From an uncultured Bacilli bacterium (GTDB lineage: Bacteria > Bacillota_I > Bacilli_A > RF39 > UBA660): a stretch of DNA of 59,632 nt. Positions 42,302-50,889 of this stretch are shown one piece after another. The translations under genes and the position numbers were made by a program. Every line of letters begins with the position of its first letter. The first letter of the stretch is position 1. The stretch lies in assembly GCA_904502155.1 (NCBI GenBank), contig CAJGDV010000001.1, positions 1 to 59,632 of the forward strand, in the 5' to 3' direction. The notes under the pieces are model-generated. The model was not told the origin of the DNA, made no database searches, and saw only the letters and a list, made by a program, of their open reading frames with translations.

Positions 42302-43687
42302 ATGGATGAGAAAATTACCCATGGAACGTATGAGGAAAAAAAGCTAAAATTTAAGCATTTTAAGGCTTTTGTAATTATACTTTTAATTATACTACTTGTT
42401 ATACTAATTTTATGTATAAGATCATGTAGTATGGGGAATAAAGAAAAAAATCTATTAAATGCGGCTAAACAATATTATCAAAACGATTCATCAGCACTAC
42501 CTAAAAATCCTGGAGAATGTTCAAGATTAGGAGTAAATGATTTAATTTCTAAACAATTAATCAAAGATGCTAGTTCATATAGTCAATGTAATCGTGATGA
42601 AACTTATATTAAAGTTTGTATGTTAGAAAGTGGAAATTATCAATATACTCCACATATAAAATGTAATACTGAAGATGATACTAATTTTACTGATTATGTA
42701 GAAGGAAAAGAAACAGATTTAATTGCTGATAAATCAGATGTTAGATTTTTATATTTACCTGAAATTTATAGCAATAAAGTTAAGTTATATTATCCTAATA
42801 ATGTAAAAGTAGTTGACGAAGTAATTGAATATTATAAAGAGGTTCCTAGTGAAGGTTATACATATAAAAATAAAAATGAAGCAACGGGATATAAATGGTA
42901 CATTGAAGAAACAGGTACTACATATTGGAATAATGGTGGTTATTCTTCTACACAACCTGATGGATATCCAACAAAAGGTGATGAAGGAAATGCTGCTGTC
43001 AATATTAGTTTAACTGAACCAGAAGCAAAAGAATATAGAACAGTAAACAAGCAAACAGTATATAGAAGTAGAGCAGCTGTAGTTGCTAAAGTTTTAAGTT
43101 ATGTATGTTCTGATCCAAAATTATCAGGATATATTGCTTCACCAACACAATGTGAAAAAAGAAATGCATCATCACATAAAGTAACAGCATATACTAAATA
43201 TACATGTGATGGTAAAACTGAAGTTAGCAAAGGTAAAATATGTTCATATGGTTCATGGTCTAATTGGACTGCTAATGTATGTACAAAATCAGATACTGTT
43301 GATTGTGAATCAAAAGAAGGATATGTATACAAAGATAGAGTATGGAAATGGTATTTAGAAGGTACTCATCGTAAATATTATCCAAGTAATAGTGCAACTG
43401 CTGACGAAGAAAAAACATATTATGTATCACAACCTAAGGAAGGTTACATAAAAGATGAAAATACAAAAGCAAAAGTTTATAAATATTATAAATTAACTGA
43501 TGAAGAAAACACTGAAACTACAAATGATGGAGACTGGATTCAAGTTGGCGATGAATATTTATCAGAAGAAGAATTGATTTTAGCATTCCAAACATTAAAC
43601 TATGAAGTTAACAGTCTTGCAGATATAAATAACAAAAAAGATATGATAAGATATCAATTAAAACTAGAATATAGAAATAGAAGATAG
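42302..43687 (+). CDS. Membrane-anchored Cys- and Tyr-rich extracellular protein of unknown function
   Basis: 461 residues: a 20-residue basic start, one membrane helix (about 22-40), then the exterior. Residues about 50-125 (AAKQYYQND, CSRLGVNDLISKQLIKDASSYSQCN, YQYTPHIKCNTED) share their layout with the 30255-31403 protein. Later come two related aromatic segments, EGYTYKNKNEATGYKWYIEE and EGYVYKDRVWKWYLEG, and KEGYIKDENTKAKVYKYYKL, interspersed with paired cysteines. It heads the operon with the coiled-coil protein (ten-base gap) and its small partner, so it probably works on the outside of the same assembly. No known family recognised. Confidence 0.8.
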   Translation: MDEKITHGTYEEKKLKFKHFKAFVIILLIILLVILILCIRSCSMGNKEKNLLNAAKQYYQNDSSALPKNPGECSRLGVNDLISKQLIKDASSYSQCNRDETYIKVCMLESGNYQYTPHIKCNTEDDTNFTDYVEGKETDLIADKSDVRFLYLPEIYSNKVKLYYPNNVKVVDEVIEYYKEVPSEGYTYKNKNEATGYKWYIEETGTTYWNNGGYSSTQPDGYPTKGDEGNAAVNISLTEPEAKEYRTVNKQTVYRSRAAVVAKVLSYVCSDPKLSGYIASPTQCEKRNASSHKVTAYTKYTCDGKTEVSKGKICSYGSWSNWTANVCTKSDTVDCESKEGYVYKDRVWKWYLEGTHRKYYPSNSATADEEKTYYVSQPKEGYIKDENTKAKVYKYYKLTDEENTETTNDGDWIQVGDEYLSEEELILAFQTLNYEVNSLADINNKKDMIRYQLKLEYRNRR

Positions 43688-43697
43688 GAGAGATAGT

Positions 43698-46600
43698 ATG
43701 AATAAAGAAGAAATGTTACAATCCTTAAAAGATTTAAAATTCAATATTAACGGCGGATTAGTTGATAACGAAACGAAAGAAAAATTAGAAAATTTAGAAA
43801 TCGATTTAAATTTATTAGATGATGAAATTTTTGAACTTTCTAATAAAATTCAAGATGATACTAATTATCCAACATTCTTTGCACTATATGATGAAGCAGA
43901 AGTAAGTAATGCAAAAAGAGAATTAAATATTGCTAAGGCTGGATTAGAATCAACTAAATTAACTATAGCGCAAGTTGAAGAGTATATTGCATATATCAAA
44001 CGTGAAATTGAAGAAAACAATAAAAAAATGGCAGAATTAAATAGAGAAAATTTAGAACAAGGAGCACGCTTAAGAGAATTAGGTATAACTCCAAATCCTG
44101 AAGAAGAAAATTTAATTCGTGAAACTTTAAATGTAAATAGAAATGAAATTTCAAAATTAAATATTAAAAATGATAGAGCAAAACAAATTTTAGTTGAAAA
44201 TGAAAATCAATTAACAGGATTATTAAATAATAAATCTGATTTTGAAAATAAAATGAATAATGCTCAAATCAACTTAAACAATGCTGAAAGTTTACAAGCA
44301 AGTCGTCCACTTGTTAATGAAGCAAAAAGAAATATAGATAAAGAAGAATTAGATGATTTAAAATATATTAAATCTACTATGGAAAATGAAAAATCAGCTT
44401 TATCTATAAATTTAGCAGATGAAGTTGAAAAAATTATTAACGATTTACAAGCTGATGTAATAACAGTTAATGATGTAAACAACAGATTAGAAGATTTAAA
44501 AAGAAATATGCCAGCAGGATATTTTAATGCTGATGTTGAAGATAGAAATAACGAATTAGTTCAAAATAGAAAAGTTCAAGTTGAACTAGAAGATAAAATT
44601 AATAATTTAACAGCAAAAGTTAATAATGTTGATAATTATAGATATTCTGATGCTGAATTAGCTCGTGAAGAAGAAAAAGTCAAAATTCTTGCTGTTAAAG
44701 TTCAAAATTCAAATTTAAAAATTGTTGAATTTGAAAAAGCAAAACAACAATTAGAAAGTGATTTAATTGAACAAAATAAAAAAGTTGAATCACGTGAAGT
44801 AGAAAATAGAATTATTGGTTTAAAAGCACAATTAAGAAGAGCAAAAACTAATGAACAAAGAGAACAAATTAACAAAGAAATAGAAGCATCACAAAAAGAA
44901 GCATGGAATGATTTAAACGAATTAACAGATAAAAAAGCTGAATTAGAATTAGTTAATTCATCATTAGTTGCTGAAGAATCAAATCTTGAAAGATATGTTA
45001 AGTTACATGAAAATGCTGTTAATAGAAAAGAAGATATTGACAGACGTTTAAAAAATAACGAAGTTCAAAATTCATATCAAAAAAGATTAGATGAAATGGA
45101 ATTAGCTAAATCTAAAGCTTCATTAGAAGCATTAAAAAATAGAGCTCAATTTATTTCATTACCAGTTTTAGAACAAGTAAATAATTTAATCAATAATAAT
45201 GTTAAAGTTGAAGAAAACAAAGAACCAGTATTTAAAGGTAAAAATGGAGAAGAAATTAAAGTTGGAGCTCCACTTCCATTTGATAATGATTTAGGTGTTA
45301 AAGATTCATCATTCGATGAAAAAACAAATCAAATTTTTATGGATGAACCAAAATCAAATTCATTAGAAGAAAATATTTTAAATACTTTAAATAATGATCC
45401 TAAATTAGGTGGATTAAAATTCTCTTTCCCAGATCAAAATGAAGAAGAAAAAGAAAATGAAGAAATTAATCCAATATTTAATCCTGAAATTAATTTAGAT
45501 GAACAAGAATTAAATAATGAGGAACAACAATTAAATAATGAAGAACAAGAATTAAATGTTGAAAATAATGAAGAAGTTGTTGAAGAAGAAAAAGAAGAAG
45601 AAAAAGAAGAAACAAAAGTGGTTCCAGTTGTTGGAAAAATGAAAGCTAAATTTAAAGAAGCTTCAGATAAATTAAAAAATAAAGCTAAAGATTTAAATTT
45701 CAGAGCAAAACTTAAAAAATGGGCTAAAGTTATTGCTGTAGTTGCTGCATCTGCAGTATTATTAGTAGCAAGTGGTAAATTACCTCAAAAAACTTTAGAA
45801 GATTTACAAGATCCACAAGTTATTGAACAAATTGATAATGAAGAATTAGATCCAAACGAAATAATCGAAGAGGATGTAAAAGAAGAAGAAAACAAAGAAG
45901 AAGTTGTTGAAGAAGAAAAAGAAGATGTTGTTGAAGAAAATAATAATAATAATGTTGTTGAAGATAAAAAAGAAAATGAAAATCAAAATCAAGTAGGTGG
46001 AAATCCAAATCCATCAAATAATAATAACAACAACAGTAATAATAATAATAGCAACAATAACAACAACAATAATAACAACAATAACAACGGTTCAAACCCT
46101 GTTGATGATCATGATAATTCTGATGAAATAACTGTTCCAGAAGAAAATAATAATAATCAAGATGATATTACAATAGATGAAGATACACCAGTAGAAGAAA
46201 TTGTTGATGATGCAGTTATTGAAGATGATAATAATGATGCAGTTATTGAAGACGATAATAATGATGCAGTTATTGAAGATGATGAAAACAATGACGCAGT
46301 TATTGATGATGAAAATAATGATGCAGTTATTGATGATGAAAATGAAGAAGTTTTCGATAATGAAGATCAATTTGGTAACGAAGATGAATTCGAAAATGGT
46401 GAAAATAATGACGGTGTTATTGAAGACGATCAAGAAAATGTTTTTGATAACGAAGACCAATTTGGTAATGAAGATGAATTCGAAAATGGAGAAAACAATG
46501 ATGGTGTTGTTGAAGACGATCAAGAAAATGTTTTCGACAATGAAGATCAATTTGATAATAATGAAAATGAAAATAATAATGATCAAAATACTGAACAAGA

Positions 46601-47135
46601 AGATGTTTATGACAATGAAGATCAATTTGACAACAATCAAAATGACAATAGTACAAATGATGAACCAGTTGTTGAAGAAGATGTTTATGACAATGAAGAT
46701 CAATTTGATAACAGCCAAAATGATAGTAGTACAAATGATGAACCAGTTGTTGAAGAAGAAGTTTATGACAACTTAGAAGATACTAATAACAATGTAGAAG
46801 ATAATACTCAAGAAGAAGTATACGACAATGTAGAAGATAATAATGTTCAAGATAACAATCAAACTACTGATCAAATCGAAGTTTTACCAGGAGAAACTTA
46901 TTTAAATGATCAACAAGAAGAAGTTTATACAAATGGTGGAAATGTTGATGATGCAATTGAAAAAGAACCAAATATCGAATCAATTGAACAAGGCGAAGAT
47001 AAAGACATATTAAATGTTTATACTAATGAAGAACAAATTAGTTACAACTCAGAAATTGAACAATTAAAACAACTTAGAGAATATTACGCTAATAACACAA
47101 TTGAAGAAGAAAATTCTATGACAAGATCATTATAA
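43698..47135 (+). CDS. Giant coiled-coil membrane protein with acidic Asn/Asp-rich repeats (module 2 large protein)
   Basis: 1145 residues without an N-terminal signal. Residues about 1-500 are coiled coil, then an acidic linker, a basic MKAKFKEASDKLKNKAKD region, one membrane span (about 674-693: AKVIAVVAASAVLLVASG), a poly-Asn stretch (about 772-797) and tandem acidic repeats to about residue 1025. The repeats are DAVIEDDNN (27-bp period from 46209), VFDNEDQFGNEDEFENG... (90-bp period at 46350, 46440, 46530) and DVYDNEDQFDNNQND... (78-bp period at 46602, 46680, 46758). Architecture parallels the 686-residue protein at 12949-15009. The likely topology is coiled coil inside, repeats outside. 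Function unknown; a surface or envelope scaffold is only inferred. Confidence 0.85.
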   Translation: MNKEEMLQSLKDLKFNINGGLVDNETKEKLENLEIDLNLLDDEIFELSNKIQDDTNYPTFFALYDEAEVSNAKRELNIAKAGLESTKLTIAQVEEYIAYIKREIEENNKKMAELNRENLEQGARLRELGITPNPEEENLIRETLNVNRNEISKLNIKNDRAKQILVENENQLTGLLNNKSDFENKMNNAQINLNNAESLQASRPLVNEAKRNIDKEELDDLKYIKSTMENEKSALSINLADEVEKIINDLQADVITVNDVNNRLEDLKRNMPAGYFNADVEDRNNELVQNRKVQVELEDKINNLTAKVNNVDNYRYSDAELAREEEKVKILAVKVQNSNLKIVEFEKAKQQLESDLIEQNKKVESREVENRIIGLKAQLRRAKTNEQREQINKEIEASQKEAWNDLNELTDKKAELELVNSSLVAEESNLERYVKLHENAVNRKEDIDRRLKNNEVQNSYQKRLDEMELAKSKASLEALKNRAQFISLPVLEQVNNLINNNVKVEENKEPVFKGKNGEEIKVGAPLPFDNDLGVKDSSFDEKTNQIFMDEPKSNSLEENILNTLNNDPKLGGLKFSFPDQNEEEKENEEINPIFNPEINLDEQELNNEEQQLNNEEQELNVENNEEVVEEEKEEEKEETKVVPVVGKMKAKFKEASDKLKNKAKDLNFRAKLKKWAKVIAVVAASAVLLVASGKLPQKTLEDLQDPQVIEQIDNEELDPNEIIEEDVKEEENKEEVVEEEKEDVVEENNNNNVVEDKKENENQNQVGGNPNPSNNNNNNSNNNNSNNNNNNNNNNNNGSNPVDDHDNSDEITVPEENNNNQDDITIDEDTPVEEIVDDAVIEDDNNDAVIEDDNNDAVIEDDENNDAVIDDENNDAVIDDENEEVFDNEDQFGNEDEFENGENNDGVIEDDQENVFDNEDQFGNEDEFENGENNDGVVEDDQENVFDNEDQFDNNENENNNDQNTEQEDVYDNEDQFDNNQNDNSTNDEPVVEEDVYDNEDQFDNSQNDSSTNDEPVVEEEVYDNLEDTNNNVEDNTQEEVYDNVEDNNVQDNNQTTDQIEVLPGETYLNDQQEEVYTNGGNVDDAIEKEPNIESIEQGEDKDILNVYTNEEQISYNSEIEQLKQLREYYANNTIEEENSMTRSL
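46209..46835 (+). repeat. In-frame tandem repeats in the module 2 coiled-coil gene
   Basis: Three successive repeat types with 27-, 90- and 78-base periods, all multiples of three, so copy-number changes would keep the frame. Neighbouring copies are nearly identical at DNA level, which suggests recent expansion and likely strain variation. Confidence 0.85.
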
Positions 47136-47151
47136 TAGGAGGGTAAAAAAG

Positions 47152-47397
47152 ATGGAAAACAGAATAAATCAAGTTGTTGAACTAGAAAATGGTAAGGAAT
47201 ATTATATTCTTAAACAAGCTGTTTATGGTGGAGACAATTATTTTGTTGCAGCTGAGGTTAGTGAAGACGGTGAAGATTTAAAAGACAAATTTATAATCTT
47301 ACACGAAACAAAAGAAAATGGAGAATCATATATTGAATTTGAAAATGATTCTAAAATAATACAAATTTTATTAAAGCATTTACATATAGAAGGATAA
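47152..47397 (+). CDS. Small DUF1292-like protein (module 2 partner)
   Basis: 81 residues: VVELENGKEYYILKQAVYGGDNYFVAAEVSEDGEDLK, then KFIILHETKENGESYIEFEND and a short C-terminal helix KIIQILLKHLH. This follows the DUF1292 pattern (L.DG..Y.. strand, YF/YLV strand, acidic linker). It sits 16 bases after the large coiled-coil gene behind AGGAGGG, in the same position as the 88-residue protein at 15006-15272. No catalytic residues are evident. Confidence 0.78.
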   Translation: MENRINQVVELENGKEYYILKQAVYGGDNYFVAAEVSEDGEDLKDKFIILHETKENGESYIEFENDSKIIQILLKHLHIEG

Positions 47398-47418
47398 GTT
47401 TTTACTTATCCTTTTTTA
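47391..47418 (+). terminator. Intrinsic terminator of module 2
   Basis: AGGATAAG (47391-47398), loop TTTTTA, CTTATCCT (47405-47412) then T run. The stem contains the stop codon. Confidence 0.9.
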
Positions 47419-47483
47419 TATAAATTCTTGAAAAAAACACATTTAAAATAAATTTATATGATATAATTATAGTAGGTGGTAAC

Positions 47484-48422
47484 ATGTCAAACAATAACAA
47501 AATATTTAAAAACTTAGATGAACAAATTCAAATTCTTCTTGATAAAGGATTAATAATTAATGATGTTGATCATGCTAAGGAAATTTTATTAAAGGAAAAC
47601 TATTTTTTTATAAGTGGATATAGACACTTATTTATGAAATCAAAAAAACAAACTTCATTTATTGAAGGAACAACATTTGATGAATTGTATGCAATGCTTA
47701 TTTTTGATAGAAAAATGAGAAACATTTTTTTTAAATGGATTTTAGTAATAGAAAATAATATTAAATCAATTTTAAGTTATCAATTGTCAAAAAAATATGG
47801 TTTTAAAGAAAAAGATTATTTAAATCCTAAAAACTTCACTGTTGATAACATGAAAACAAGACAAGTTCATGATATTTTGAATAAAGTAAAAAGACAAATT
47901 AGAGTTAATGGTAATCAACATGCTGCAACATATCATTATATAGCAAATTATGGATATGTTCCTATGTGGATACTTGTTAAGGTTCTTTCTTTTGGATTAA
48001 TTTCAGAATTTTATGGAATTTTAAAAACTGAAGATCAATTAAAAATAGCTGAATTATATAATTTAGATATTGAAACATTATCATGCTATTTAACAATATT
48101 AGCAAATTATCGTAATATTTGTGCTCATGAAGAAGTTTTATATGAGCATAGAACACAACGTTCTATACCAGATACAAAATATCATCGTAATTTAAATATT
48201 GACTTAATAGATGATGAATATGCATATGGAAAAAATGATATATATGCTGTAATTATAATAATGAAACAACTATTATTAGATACTGAATTTAGAGATCTTA
48301 TTAATGAAGTTTCTTATGAAGTTGATATATTAAATGGAAAAGTAAGTTCTGTTCCATTAAATAATATCTTAAATAGATGTGGTTTCCCTGACAATTGGAA
48401 AGATATTTCAGACTTAGACTAA
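47484..48422 (+). CDS. Abi family protein (Abi_2, HEPN-type)
   Basis: 312 residues matching the Abi_2 (AbiD/AbiF) pattern: LDEQIQILLDKGLIINDVDHAKEIL followed by ENYFFISGYRHLF near the start, and FDRKMRNIFFKWILVIENNIKSILSY in the middle. NYRNICAHEEVLYEH near residue 210 contains an RxxxxH motif, the RNase-type HEPN signature. Such proteins are linked to abortive phage defence or toxin-like RNA cleavage; activity here is inferred. There is no antitoxin or partner defence gene; it has an extended -10 (TGATATAAT, 47459-47467) and runs directly into htrA (ten-base gap). Confidence 0.88.
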   Translation: MSNNNKIFKNLDEQIQILLDKGLIINDVDHAKEILLKENYFFISGYRHLFMKSKKQTSFIEGTTFDELYAMLIFDRKMRNIFFKWILVIENNIKSILSYQLSKKYGFKEKDYLNPKNFTVDNMKTRQVHDILNKVKRQIRVNGNQHAATYHYIANYGYVPMWILVKVLSFGLISEFYGILKTEDQLKIAELYNLDIETLSCYLTILANYRNICAHEEVLYEHRTQRSIPDTKYHRNLNIDLIDDEYAYGKNDIYAVIIIMKQLLLDTEFRDLINEVSYEVDILNGKVSSVPLNNILNRCGFPDNWKDISDLD

Positions 48423-48432
48423 GGAGGACATA

Positions 48433-49530
48433 ATGAAAAAAAATACAAAAGTCGTAGTAAATGCATCATATGTTATAAGCATATTAATTGCATTATTTAC
48501 AGGAATAATTGGAACAATTTGTGTTTATAAATTTATTCCAAACAAGACAATAACAACAAAACAAGAAAGTAAAATAACATTAACAGAACAAGATACAATT
48601 AGTTCTGCAATAGGAAAAGTAAACGATGCTGTTGTATATATAGAATCATATCAAAGAAATGTAGCTGCTGGTAGTGGTACAGGATTCTTTTATAAAACAG
48701 ATGAACAGTATGGTTATATTATTACAAATAATCATGTTGTAGAAGATGCTCAAAAAGTTGAGGTTACTGTTACAAATGGTTCACAATATGAAGCTAAAAT
48801 ATTAGGAACAGATGAATATTCAGATATTGCAGTATTACAAGTTCCAAAAGAAGCAGCAATAGCAGTTACAACAATTGGAGAAAGTGCTGAATCAAAAGTA
48901 GGAGATACAATCTTTACAGTAGGATCACCTTTAGGTATTGAATATATGAATTCAGTTACAAAAGGTATTATCTCAGGAAAAGATAGAACAATTGAGGTTA
49001 CATTATCAAATGGTGATTACTTAATGGAAGTAATTCAATTAGATGCTGCAATAAATCCAGGAAATAGTGGAGGACCATTATGTAACATTAATGGTGAAGT
49101 AATTGGTGTTAATTCATTAAAACTTGTAAAAAATGAAGTTGAAGGAATGGGATTTGCTATTCCAATTGAATATGTAATGACACTAGTTCCACAATTAGAA
49201 ACTGGTGAAAAAGTTAAAAAACCTCTAATTGGAGTTGAAATGTTAAGTATTGGAGATACATGGCAATTATATAGAAATGGTATCATGATTAGTGAAGATA
49301 TTGAATATGGTGTTGTAATTGTAAATGTATCAAAAGGTAAACCAGCTGATAAAGCAGGACTTAAAAAAGGCGATGTAATTGTAGAATTTGCCGGTAAAGA
49401 AGTAAAAAGCATGGCTTATTTTAGATATTTATTATATAAACAAGCTGTTGGTGATACAGTAAAAATTAAATATTTTAGAGATGGTAAAGTAAAAGAAGCA
49501 TCTATAGTTTTAACAGAAAGTTCAAATTAA
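48433..49530 (+). CDS. HtrA/DegP-like membrane-anchored serine protease with PDZ domain
   Basis: 365 residues. An N-terminal membrane helix (about 13-32) anchors an extracytoplasmic trypsin-like domain with catalytic His in NNHVVEDA (about 101), Asp in YSDIAVL (about 130) and Ser in GNSGGPL (about 212). A PDZ domain occupies about 270-360 (VNVSKGKPADKAGLKKGDVIVEF). Handles misfolded exported proteins. AGGAGG precedes the ATG, and the stop is immediately followed by the nitroreductase ATG. Confidence 0.95.
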   Translation: MKKNTKVVVNASYVISILIALFTGIIGTICVYKFIPNKTITTKQESKITLTEQDTISSAIGKVNDAVVYIESYQRNVAAGSGTGFFYKTDEQYGYIITNNHVVEDAQKVEVTVTNGSQYEAKILGTDEYSDIAVLQVPKEAAIAVTTIGESAESKVGDTIFTVGSPLGIEYMNSVTKGIISGKDRTIEVTLSNGDYLMEVIQLDAAINPGNSGGPLCNINGEVIGVNSLKLVKNEVEGMGFAIPIEYVMTLVPQLETGEKVKKPLIGVEMLSIGDTWQLYRNGIMISEDIEYGVVIVNVSKGKPADKAGLKKGDVIVEFAGKEVKSMAYFRYLLYKQAVGDTVKIKYFRDGKVKEASIVLTESSN

Positions 49531-50073
49531 ATGGAATTTAATCAAGTAGTAAAAAATAGAAGAAGTATAAGAAATTTTAAACAAGAACAAATAGACAAAA
49601 AAGTAATTGAAAAAATTTTAAATGATGCTTTATTATCACCATCAGCACATAATAAACAACCATGGACTTATTATGTATTGACACTAGACAAAAAAAATGA
49701 AATTGAGAATTTAATTACCGAAAAAATTACTAATAAGGTTGAACTTACTTACTATGAAAAAATAATGCGTAAATGTATGTCATTTGTAAAAGAAGCTCCA
49801 GTATTAATATTGGCTTATACAAATAAAGAAGATGTAATGCCTAATGATATATTATCAATGGGTGCATCTATTGAACATATATTGTTAAGTGCAACAAATG
49901 AAGGTTTAGGTTCATTATGGTTAGGAGTTATAACAGAGTTTGAAAAAGAAATAAATGAAAATTTATCTATAAATGATAAAACATTAGTTTCAGGAATAGT
50001 ATTAGGCTATTCAAATGAAGAACCAAAGTTAATTCCTAGAAAAGATTTTAATGATGTTATTAAATTTTATTGA
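49531..50073 (+). CDS. Nitroreductase family protein
   Basis: 180 residues; FMN-binding RRSIRNFKQEQIDKKVIEKIL near the N-terminus, LSPSAHNKQPW, and GLGSLWLGV later, all typical of the NADH/NADPH-dependent nitroreductase fold. ATG directly abuts the htrA stop (TAAATG) and there is no strong ribosome binding site, so it probably depends on coupled translation. Confidence 0.92.
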   Translation: MEFNQVVKNRRSIRNFKQEQIDKKVIEKILNDALLSPSAHNKQPWTYYVLTLDKKNEIENLITEKITNKVELTYYEKIMRKCMSFVKEAPVLILAYTNKEDVMPNDILSMGASIEHILLSATNEGLGSLWLGVITEFEKEINENLSINDKTLVSGIVLGYSNEEPKLIPRKDFNDVIKFY

Positions 50074-50099
50074 TAAATTATTTAAATATATAGTATAAT
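50070..50099 (+). promoter_or_regulatory. Promoter of the thioredoxin-like gene
   Basis: TTGATA (50070-50075, overlapping the previous stop), 18 bases, TATAAT (50094-50099). Confidence 0.5.
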
Positions 50100-50128
50100 T
50101 ATAATGTTACAAATAGGAGGTATGACAG

Positions 50129-50659
50129 ATGAAAAAAATAAAAACATTATTACTAATATTATCATTATTATTATTAGGTTGCGGAATTGGAAAAGTAAAA
50201 GCGGCTGAAAAAGTAAAAGTTTATTTATTTTATGGAGATGGTTGTCCATATTGTGAAAATGCAATGACATTTTTTGATAATTTAGATAGCAAATACAAAG
50301 ATAAAATTGAATTAGTAAAATATGAAGTATGGAATGATCAAAAAAATTCTGAATTAATGACTAATGTTGCTTCAGTATTAGGTGAAGAAGTTTCAGGTGT
50401 TCCATTCATCGTTGTTGGGGAAACTTCATTTGGTGGTTATAGTGAAGAATATGATAAATCTATTTTAGATGCTATTGATTCTGAACTTGCTAAAGAAGAA
50501 CCTTATGATGTATTAGATCATGTTGAAAGTAGTGGAAATACTAATAATGCTAAAGCTAGTAACTCATCATCAAATGATTTAGTTGTATATTTATCATTAG
50601 CAATTATCTTAATTGGTGTTGTTGGTTTAATTGTATATGCTAAAAAATCTGTAAACTAA
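50129..50659 (+). CDS. Membrane-anchored extracytoplasmic thioredoxin-like protein
   Basis: 176 residues. Signal segment (about 5-22) ends in a possible lipobox LLGC, though a signal peptidase I site after VKA is an alternative. The mature part has YLFYGDGCPYCENAMTFF with a CPYC redox pair and the cis-Pro in SGVPFIVVG. A Ser/Asn-rich linker leads to a second membrane helix (about 152-171). Likely handles disulfides outside the membrane, which fits the Cys-rich surface proteins in the window. AGGAGG precedes the start. Confidence 0.88.
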   Translation: MKKIKTLLLILSLLLLGCGIGKVKAAEKVKVYLFYGDGCPYCENAMTFFDNLDSKYKDKIELVKYEVWNDQKNSELMTNVASVLGEEVSGVPFIVVGETSFGGYSEEYDKSILDAIDSELAKEEPYDVLDHVESSGNTNNAKASNSSSNDLVVYLSLAIILIGVVGLIVYAKKSVN

Positions 50660-50683
50660 GAATGATTATTTCATTCTTTTTTT
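50658..50683 (+). terminator. Intrinsic terminator
   Basis: AAGAATGA (50658-50665), TTCATTCTT arm (50670-50678) and T run. Confidence 0.8.
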
Positions 50684-50715
50684 AGTAAACAAATGTATAT
50701 TTTTTTATTAAATAA

Positions 50716-50743
50716 TTGACATAACTATTTTAAATGTTATACT
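50716..50743 (+). promoter_or_regulatory. Strong promoter of the type VII-associated gene
   Basis: TTGACA (50716-50721, perfect), 16 bases, TATACT (50738-50743) with TG at 50735-50736. Among the best promoters in the window; it yields a leader of about 140 bases. Confidence 0.75.
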
Positions 50744-50750
50744 TAAAATA

Positions 50751-50867
50751 GGGGATATATTCCTTTTAAATGCCCATAGGAATATTCCACAAAAAAGTAT
50801 ATAAATTATCCAGCACAGGGTTGGTTAATGGAAATGCTAGGATAGACTAGAAAAGCCGATATGCTTT
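50751..50867 (+). promoter_or_regulatory. Structured leader RNA with alternative stems (riboswitch-like, unassigned)
   Basis: Stem A: ATATTCC (50757-50763) with GGAATAT (50779-50785). A competing stem: GGGATAT (50752-50758) with ATATTCC (50782-50788), one G-U pair; the two cannot form together. Stem B: TATCCAGCA (50807-50815) with TGCT-A-GGATA (50835-50844), one bulged A, around a loop containing CAGGGTTGGTTAATGG. Stem C: AAAGC (50852-50856) with GCTTT (50863-50867), ten bases before GGGAGG (50877-50882). It does not match the riboswitch consensus sequences I know (c-di-GMP, purine, T-box, preQ1 were considered). Confidence 0.55.
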
Positions 50868-50889
50868 ATAAATGTAGGGAGGAAAAAAT

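Noticed and set aside
45820..46776. Long reading frames on both strands across the repeat region of the coiled-coil gene
   Set aside because: They arise from the low-complexity GAT/AAT/GAA codon composition; they have no ribosome binding sites and encode monotonous Met/Lys, Ile or Tyr/His strings.
49035..49412. 125-codon minus-strand frame within htrA
   Set aside because: Shadow of a conserved protease gene; no ribosome binding site and no recognisable protein.
50800..50870. c-di-GMP-I riboswitch because of GCACAGGG in the leader
   Set aside because: The other conserved blocks (GACGCAAAGC and the tetraloop receptor region) are absent.
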